64,000 nucleotides of DNA, taken from Alligator mississippiensis (lineage: Eukaryota > Chordata > Crocodylia > Alligatoridae). How positions within the stretch are numbered: the first letter of the stretch is position 1; each line of letters begins with the position of its first letter. Made by a program: the position numbers and the translations under genes. The DNA lies in NCBI RefSeq assembly GCF_030867095.1, contig NC_081831.1, forward strand, positions 18,576,001 to 18,640,000. The letters are read 5' to 3'. The notes below the pieces were generated by a model that worked only from the letters and a program-made list of their open reading frames with translations, did no database searches and was not told where the DNA came from. Below, piece after piece: positions 56,957 to 64,000 of the stretch.

Positions 56957-57297
56957 GGATGTGTCTACACATGCATTTACACCAGCTTAAACTTACTGTG
57001 CAGTAAACAGGAATAGCCTGCCATCTACACGTGCAGGCATTAAAGCACACTAAAGTTATTCCCAAATCAGTCCACACACAGTATTACTGCACAGGAAAGC
57101 AACTATACGTGCGTTATTGCGCAGTAACCAAGTGGTATAAATTTGATATCTGCATGATGCAGGTATCAAATTTATGTTCAAGTCACTGTAACTTACCATG
57201 TTTACTGTGCAATATGGGTGTGCACATGTAGACATGCAGCCATACGATGCAGTGATTTTAGTTACTGTGCAGTAAATGCACACATGTAAATATGCCC
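56957..57297. mobile_element. palindromic MITE, 341 bp
   Basis: Left GGATGTGTCTACACATGCAT and right (reverse complement) GGGCATATTTACATGTGTGC, both leading to ACTGTGCAGTAA blocks. The centre at 57137-57175 is a 39-bp near-perfect palindrome. This fits the crocodilian Chompy-type PIF/Harbinger MITE with 'GTCTACA.GTGC' ends, from recall only. No coding capacity. Confidence 0.65.
57137..57175. repeat. 39-bp central palindrome
   Basis: ATAAATTTGATATCTGCAT faces ATGCAGGTATCAAATTTAT with one or two differences. Confidence 0.9.
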
Positions 57298-59139
57298 ACT
57301 GTTCTCTCCTTTACTTGGTTACCAGCCATGAAAGGAATGGCCACGAAACAGTTACACTCAGGCCCAGCACTGCAGGAGTCTAAGTATAAGAAGAGCTCTG
57401 TTATGTGAGCCATTCAGTTTTAATCTGATTTCTTCTCTCTGTTTGTAATAAATCTTATATTTCATTAGGACCTTTGAGTTTTAGACAGTTTGGGAATTCC
57501 ACATATCAGGGATTTGGAAAACTTTCAACATCCAAGGGGAGGTAGAAAAGAAAAAGTGGGTGGAGCTACTCAACTCCTGATTCTCAGTCAGGGGGGAACA
57601 GGAAAGAGGTCTTGTCCTTTATGGAGTACCACTTCCAAGGCCAAGGTTTGATTCAAATGCCCATTTATTGTGGTTGAGAAGAACTGTTTCATGGACAAAG
57701 GACGGCAAATGATTTGATGAATCTGCAATGTTAGGATATATGTAAAGGAGGCACCCATGATGGAAATAAACTCCAGCTTCGCAAGCGTTTGGTATAATCG
57801 AACAGCTTCACCCATCACCTTGATTCAAGCTTATTTATTTCCTCTGCCTGTAGGCAGAACTTCACTTTTATTAGGAGTGACTCCCCTCCCTTTGTCTGCA
57901 ACACTATCCCTGATCCAATCATTGCTACTGTCTGTGCTGCGTGCTGCTTTTCACCTGCGTGTTTGCTCCTTTATCAATTCTGGAGTCATCTACAAATTTT
58001 GATTCCAGTTGAATTTGCACCAAAAAAACTCCTAACAGGGGAAGGCACAAAGCACGGCACAAAGGAAACATTTGGGCTTTTTGTTACCTCAGTTAGGTTG
58101 CTATAAGCATCACTCCTTATCAACCAGTGGATGCATTGCCAGGGTTATCTCTAACACCTCTTGGAAGCCTCAGTTACTGCAAAATTGTCTGTGTCCCCTG
58201 CTCTGTAATGGCTTCCCGTTGTCTTCTGTGAGCAGATAAGATGCTGAACAGCATGGCACGTTAAATTCCATGAAACTTCATTGGCAGCAATAGTTTTCCA
58301 TTTTAGACCTGAAATAACTGTATTTACTTCCACTGATGCAAATCCTTTACATCAGGAATGCTAACTCACAGGACAAAAATGATAGGAAATTGCATTCATG
58401 TTCAATTAAAAATCTCCCTTCATTTAAGTAATGCAAGTAGCTAATTCAGTGCCCATCAGAATCACTGGGAGTTTTCTTGACATCAATAGGGTTTGGATCA
58501 TGCCTTAAACTAGGAAAGTACTTTCTCCACAGGCAGTGTGGAAGGGACTTAATGGTCTATATCCCTTCCCTCTGATGCATTCAGCCGGGATTATCTATTA
58601 AACTCAGGCAGCCTGTCCCACACAATCAATATCCTGCAATTGCAACTGCTTTGGATTTTAGAGCCACCTTGGTTCTTCCCATGTATTTCTGTGTTTCCAA
58701 TATGTTCTAGTGACCTTCATTTTGGGTGTCCTGTAGTTGGGTCACACACAGACACGTAGGTATATTTGGCTTAGGCCGACCTGATTAGAAGTGTACTTGA
58801 ACTGTGCTAAGTGCAGCACAGCTTCCCACATTGTGTTTAACTAATCTAAGCTTCATGATAGTTATGATTCTGAAATGATCTGTAAAGGCTACCACAATAA
58901 CAGCAGGATGCCATCTTATTTATTTTGCACTTGGTTTTAGAAGTTCTGTATCTGAAAGTATATCAAGTCTCTGTGGAATTCTACCTTCAGCAACACAATC
59001 CATGAAGCAAGCAAAATACAGTAGTTTTACAGTAGGTTTTAAATCATTTTCTGACAACAGATCAATCTTGCAAGCAGCCTTGCTGGTGTTATACCTCGAG
59101 TTAGAGAGGGAGCAATTTTGAGATTAAAGCATAATGACA
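57298..59139. other. unique DNA, nothing recognised
   Basis: No exon, RNA gene or repeat recognised with confidence. GACATCAATAGGGTTTGGAT near 58480 belongs to an old palindromic repeat. Confidence 0.4.
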
Positions 59140-59400
59140 GCGTGCTGTCTCCAGGAATTTGCCCTTTATTGTATCAAGCTATGGTATTCAGCTGCTGTGA
59201 TCTAATTAAGCCCCACCAGTCAGATTTATGACTGTGCTAACAGGGAAAAGAATCGTATAATGCTGTTAATATGTGCTCTATAATTAACATTAATGGCAGT
59301 CGCGTGGGTAAATGCCCCCCGCATCACCCTGAAAATGTACCTCTGGGTGTGTTGTTTATTTTATAGCTGAGGAGAGACAGCAATGCATACAAAAACAATC
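59140..59400. promoter_or_regulatory. possible conserved non-coding element (weak)
   Basis: Repeat-free, with TCTAATTAAG, CTATAATTAACATTAATGGC and TGTTGTTTATTTTATAGC. Its density of homeodomain-type TAATTA cores stands out. Conservation is not shown. Confidence 0.18.
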
Positions 59401-60072
59401 ACCCATCTTGACAATTAGCTAGGAATTACAGACCCCTCAAAAATCAGTGTTGATCTGAAATCATGCATAACCTTGGTCTGCAGCAGCAGGACAGTATCCT
59501 ACTTGAATCAAATCTAAGTGGTCCACTGATTTAAACAAGTGGGATGTGCATTTATGTCTTGAATCTTACAAAGCAGATGGCATCTTGCTGGCTCAGATCT
59601 TTACAAGTGCTTCCTAGAAGAGCTGAGGGTCTTTTGCTTCAGTAGAACCAGACCTTAAAGCCAGGGTGTTAAACACGAGCCATGAACCCAGTTCTGGCTC
59701 ATAGAGGTGGGTCATCTGGCCTGTGGGGTTTTCACTGTGGTTGCCAGCTGCCAAAGAATTAATGCTGTCATTGCTCACCCAAGTCACAGGGGTATCAGTG
59801 TAGACTTATAGATTGTAAGGGGCTGGAAGGGACCTCGCAAGATCATCGGGTCCAGCCCGGCTGCACTAGTCAGGAAAGGCAACTGGAGTTCAGGTGACCC
59901 CAGTGAGGTGACTGTCCAGTTTCCTCTTGAAGATTTCCAGGGTAGGCAATTGCACCACCTATGGAGGTGGTTTGTTCCACGCTTTATACACCCTGACTGT
60001 AAAAGAGTTTTTCCTAGAATTGAGCCTAAACAGCATCTTCCAGGAGTTTGTATCCATTACTCCTGGTCTTCC

Positions 60073-61625
60073 CTAAGGGTGCCCTGATGAATAGTTGATG
60101 TAGCAGTAATTTGCTACCAAGCCCTGTCTCAGCCTTCTCTTCTTTAGGGTGAAGAGGCCCAAGTCCCTCAGTCTTTCCTCGTATGGCTTGCCTTGCAAGT
60201 CTCTGATCATATGGGTGGCTCTTCGCTGGACCCTCTCAAGTTTTTCCAGATCCTTGCTGAAGTGCGACGCCCAGAACTGGACACAGTATTTCAGCTGCGG
60301 TCTCACTAGTGCTGAGTAAAGCTGAAGCATTACCTCCTTGGTTTTACATGAGATGCGTCAATTGATGCATGCCAGTGTTGTTTGCCCTGCTGGCTACAGC
60401 GTCGCACTGACAGCTCATGTTCATGCAATGGTCAGCTATTACCTCTAGGGTCCCTTTTGACCGTGGTGCAAACAAAATTGTCGCCACCGAGCCTGTAGGC
60501 ATGTTGGGGATTATTTGCCCCCAGACGGAGCACTTTACACTTCCGTGTTGAATGTTATCTGGTTCCAATTCGCTCACCTCTCCAGTCTGTCCAGATCCAC
60601 CTGTATCTGCAGCCTAAACCACGCTCCGCCATAACTTGCTGTCGTCCACGAACTTGCCTAGTGAGCTCTTAACCCTCGCATCTAAATCACTGATAAAGAT
60701 GTTGAAAAGCACTGGACCAAGCACAGACCCTTGAGAAACGCCACTGGCCATGTCTTGCCAGGATGACACAGACCCATTCATGAGAACTGTCTGGGTCCTA
60801 CCTGGCAACCAGTTTCCCACCCACTGAACTGTCGAGCAGTTAAGCCCACAATCTTCCAATTTTCCCATGAGGATCAAAGGCTTTTTGGAAGTCTAGGTCT
60901 ATAATGTCGACCTCCTCTCCCATGTCCAGGTGGTGAGATACCTGATCATAGAAGATGAGATTGGTAAGACAGGACCTGCTCGTAACAAAGCCATGCTGGC
61001 TGTCAGTCAGAATCCTACCCTCTACGAGTGAGTCACACATAGACTCCTTGGTGAGTTTTTCTAGGATTTTCCCTGGGATAGAAGTTAGGCTGATTGGACT
61101 ATAGTGGCCCAGGTCCTCCCTCTTCCTCTTCTTGAAGATGGGCATAATGTTGGCCCTCTTCCAGTCCTCAGAGATCTCCCCTGAGCACCATGATTTTAAA
61201 AAAAGATTTGCCAGGGGTCCCGCAATCACCATAGCCAGCTCTTTCAGCGCTCTCAGGTGAAGTTCATCCAGTCCTACTGATCTATAAATGTCTAGCTTTT
61301 CTAGCTGCTTCCGCACTAGCTCAGCATCCACAGTGGGAAGGCTATCATTCCCACCATGCCCCATGTGAGCCTTATCCTGCATGCTTTTCCCTTTGGTCTG
61401 GTGAAAAACCAAAGCAAAGTGGGCATTTAGGAGTTCAGCTTTCTCTTGGGTGTCAGTTCCCAGCTGTCCAGAGGGGTTCAGCAGGGGCCCCATGCTTCCG
61501 TTTGTCTTCCTTCTGCTCCCTACAAAGCTCAAGAAGGACTTCTTACTGTTCGTGACTCCCATTGCTAACTTGAATTCAGTCGTCACCTTAGCTTTCCTAA
61601 TCTTCTCCCTACTTGTGCGGACCAC
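60073..61625 (-). pseudogene. CR1 ORF2 pieces in copy 8
   Basis: In separate phases: linker and RT start (VRTSREKIRKAKVTTEFKL at 60840-61625), RT core GVSQGSVLGPVLFNIFISD with FVDDSKL in place of FADD (60614-60877), and the C-terminal part SALVRPQLKYCVQFWA (60073-60330). At least two frameshifts and the altered catalytic motif show it is inactive. Confidence 0.88.
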
Positions 61626-61673
61626 TATCGTATAGTCCTCCTTAAGGACTGTCCCTAGTTTCCATTGTGGGTA

Positions 61674-62724
61674 CAGGCAACCCTCGCTTAGCGCTCATTT
61701 TTTCTGGAACCAATTAGAAGCACTAAGTGAAATAGCATTAAGCAGAACCCCATAGGATTTAATGTAAATAAAGATAATTGGTTCCACACCACCTGCTGAC
61801 CCAGGCCCCGCACTCCTGCAGCCCCACCTTGCACTTCTGCTGGCCCTGGTCGGGCCGCTCCCAGCAAGGCACTATGTGGGGTCTGCCAGGGAAGGCATCA
61901 CCTCCTCCCGGCCTCATTGTTTCCCCGTTGCAATGGCCCCTGCTGACCTGCACCCGCCGGCCACCAGTGCACCTGTGTACGGCCCCAGCTGCCCCACCCA
62001 TGGGGCCTGAGTCGGGGCTCTGGCACAGGATAAGCAATGGGGCCACCCACCTGCTCACGCCCAACTTTGCCCAGCAGGGGCTCCCCCTAGGGCACCTGGC
62101 ACTGGGATGAGCTGCCACCGCCAGATTGCTGCAGGCTCAGGACAGTGTCCGCACCCCACAGGTGAGTGTATGACTGCAGTGGAACAGGGCATGGGCTGCA
62201 GCCCAGGGATGGGGGAGCTCTGTGGGCTTGGCTTGCACTGGCTCAGGCTCTGCACTCCTGCCAGCCCTGACCTTGGGCTATGCGCTCCTGCTGCCCCACT
62301 GGCCCAGGCCCCATGCTCATGCCCCCCACCCGCCCGTTCTTGATGCTGCTGCTGCTCCTCCCCACCCACTGGCCACTCCAGCACCACATGCCAGAGCGGC
62401 CCCTGTGCTCCTGGGCCCTGCCAGCCTGGGCTCCAAGCTCATGACCCTCCCTCTCCCCTTCTTGCTGCTACCGCTCCTCCCCGCCCACTCCAGCACCACA
62501 TGCTGGAGTGGACCCCAGGCTCCTGCCACTTCTCCCTGGGCTCCTGCCAGCTGCCACTCACCAACCGCTTCCCTCACTGCCGCCACCACCACCGCTTCTC
62601 CCCATGCTCGCACTGAGCGTTATAGCGAAACGCGCTCAGCACTGAGTGAAACTAGGTAGATATTTTAAATGAGCATTATAATGAAACCGTGGCAAGTGAA
62701 ATCATGTTAAACAAGGGTTGCCTG
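61674..62724. mobile_element. pogo/Tigger-like element, 1,051 bp
   Basis: Left CAGGCAACCCTCGCTTAGCG and right (reverse complement) CAGGCAACCCTTGTTTAACA, flanked by TA at 61672-61673 and 62725-62726. The interior (61790-62620) is C-rich, repeating CACTCCTGC and GCCCTG words. Frames of 78-145 codons there overlap on both strands, so I call none a gene. Confidence 0.85.
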
Positions 62725-63025
62725 TATGCCTTTCTTCTTTTTCAAGAGGGCCTTGATATCTCTACTGAGAGAATAGGTCTTGCCAGCCCCCTTGTGTAGC
62801 CAGCACCCAGGTGTTTTCAGTTACCACTGGTGACTAGAATCAGCAGTGTTCATATTCTGGCTGCTGGCCACACTGACAGTGTGGCTCCAGGGTTGAGTGG
62901 GGATGGCATTAACCCCTTGGCTGCTGGTACAAACACAGCAGCGCTGGCAATCATGGCCAGAAGCCAAGCCATAAGCACTGCAGTCCTGATCCAGTCTGCA
63001 GGACCAAATGAGTTTGACACCCCTG

Positions 63026-63150
63026 TTTTAAGGCATGTCCACATTGTCTCAGTACAGCATGAGGAATTGCTGAACTCAGGCCTGCCAAATCTGCTACCTT
63101 CTAAAATGAAGTAATGTGCCAATAGGCTCTTCCAGGAGGTAAGAGGGAAG
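63026..63150. other. unique DNA between elements
   Basis: No repeat or exon recognised. Confidence 0.4.
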
Positions 63151-64000
63151 CAGTCAGGGTGGATAAAAAAAAATAAAAATCAATGATTTAAAAAACAAAT
63201 AAATAAATAAGCAGATTTTTTTTTATATAACTCACATTTTTTATCATAGTTTTTGATTTTTTAAAAACAACAAATGGTTAATTAGTTACAGATAACACAA
63301 ACTTATCATGAGGTTTAAATATATACATACAATCAAATATAATACTTTAAATATACATGAAAATGATCTAAAATTAACTTTTATTAGCTAGAAAAAATTT
63401 ACTCTCCCTTGTCTATCCTATAACTTTAAAAAGTCTATCTGACTCTCAATGGTGATTTGTTTCACCACTTCAATCCTTTCTATGATTTTAGGAACTGAGA
63501 ATAAACTACAGACTCCAGTTTGAAGAAAAGCTTATTCAGGTTCTCGGCTTTTTTCCTCTTATCCTCTACCAGCAAGTCAGAACAACCGCAAGCATAATAT
63601 CCCATTCTAAACTCCTGAGCCAGGCTAGATGCACAAGCTTCTAGCCTGTCTCAGCTCCTCAACTAAACCCTCATTGGTTAGACCCCCCAAGCAAAAAGAT
63701 GCTTTTGACAGGCCTTGCTTGCTCAGATGCTTTAGGGATGCCATGTGGTTACTCCTTCAAATTCCATACCATCTTACTTTGTAATCACTGCCAGAGCATA
63801 AGCCTTCCAACGTTTAGTGATGAGGAGTCTAAGGATGTGTCTGAGGAAGTAATAGACAGTGACAGAGGCAATATCCCACTGACAAAGCTGGGGACGGGGA
63901 AGGTTGAAAGATGTGAGAGGCCTCTTGAGCAAAAGGAAGTCTGAGATCTCCTCCCCTCCACCCTGCGTTCCTATCTGTATTTCCAGGTAGTGGCACAGTT
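63151..64000. mobile_element. probable left part of a dispersed hAT-like element
   Basis: CAGGGTGGATAAAAAAAAAT followed by AATCAATGATTTAAAAAA recalls a common sauropsid element whose end reads CAGGGTGGATAAAAATC. The AT-rich left stretch runs into ordinary DNA. The right end lies outside the window. The 81-codon frame at 63699-63944 shows no domain. Confidence 0.35.

Larger units (their letters stand above)
59804..62800 (-). mobile_element. CR1 LINE, split (copy 8)
   Basis: Reverse CR1, tail GACTTATAGATTGTAAGGGG. It is interrupted at 61674-62724 by a TA-flanked element. The upstream part (62727-about 62800) resumes CR1 coding (KKKK-rich stretch then AY-WK..). It is an old subfamily with several breaks. 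Confidence 0.85.
59662..63025. mobile_element. hAT-type element carrying a CR1 with a pogo-like insert
   Basis: Left end CAGGGTGTTAAACACGAGCC and right end (reverse complement) CAGGGGTGTCAAACTCATTT match the common hAT terminus. Flanking 8-mers CTTAAAGC and TTTTAAGG share five of eight bases. hAT sequence occupies about 59662-59800 and 62805-63025. The middle is later insertions. Confidence 0.6.

Noticed and set aside
61778..62659. Frames of 78-145 codons
   Set aside because: All lie in the C-rich interior of the TA-flanked element and occur on both strands.

Overview
This is vertebrate nuclear DNA, most likely from a sauropsid and probably a crocodilian (a turtle is the main alternative). 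The reasons are several chicken-repeat-1 (CR1) LINEs of different ages with the CR1 3' tail motif ATTCATAG, many degraded MIR SINEs, L3-type CR1 relics, a Penelope-like retroelement fragment, and many hAT, pogo/Tigger-like and palindromic MITE-like DNA transposons. The species call is inference. I found no host protein-coding exon, no functional tRNA or rRNA gene, and no prokaryotic-style operon or CRISPR array. The window reads as intergenic or intronic DNA. The open reading frames with real homology are broken retrotransposon genes.

Layout. 1-11.8 kb is mostly unique AT-rich DNA with a hAT-like palindrome (325-545), an element bounded by 18-bp perfect inverted ends (3516-3961) and four MIRs. 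11.8-17.8 kb holds two young, nearly identical CR1 copies in direct orientation, with a strongly palindromic element between them. 20.5-25.1 kb holds an L3/CR1 relic split by a pogo-like MITE, a Penelope-like endonuclease fragment and an older CR1. 27-29 kb holds MIR and L3 relics. 30.2-37.1 kb is dense in insertions: a solo LTR split by a hAT MITE, a 1,445-bp inverted-repeat hAT with an exact 8-bp target duplication, a tRNA-like composite repeat, two more hAT-type elements and a CR1. 38.8-46.4 kb holds the partner of the palindromic element, the second tRNA-like composite, a tRNA-Gln(UUG) pseudogene abutting a CR1 tail, TA-rich satellite DNA, and a MIR split by a 185-bp foldback MITE.

The two most structured loci are near the right end. 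At 51,035-52,960 a 222-bp TA-flanked pogo-like MITE was entered by two different hAT elements: a second 1.5-kb copy of the inverted-repeat hAT and a 190-bp hAT MITE. At 59,662-63,025 a hAT-type element contains a CR1, and that CR1 contains a 1,051-bp TA-flanked pogo-like element. Target-site duplications and inverted ends, read directly in the sequence, give the order of insertion.

The best candidate for an under-described system is the pair of 1.45-1.5 kb hAT-type elements (31,285-32,729 and 51,135-52,632). Each is built from roughly 145-bp units in opposing orientation around a unique centre, has no transposase reading frame, and has its own exact 8-bp target duplication.
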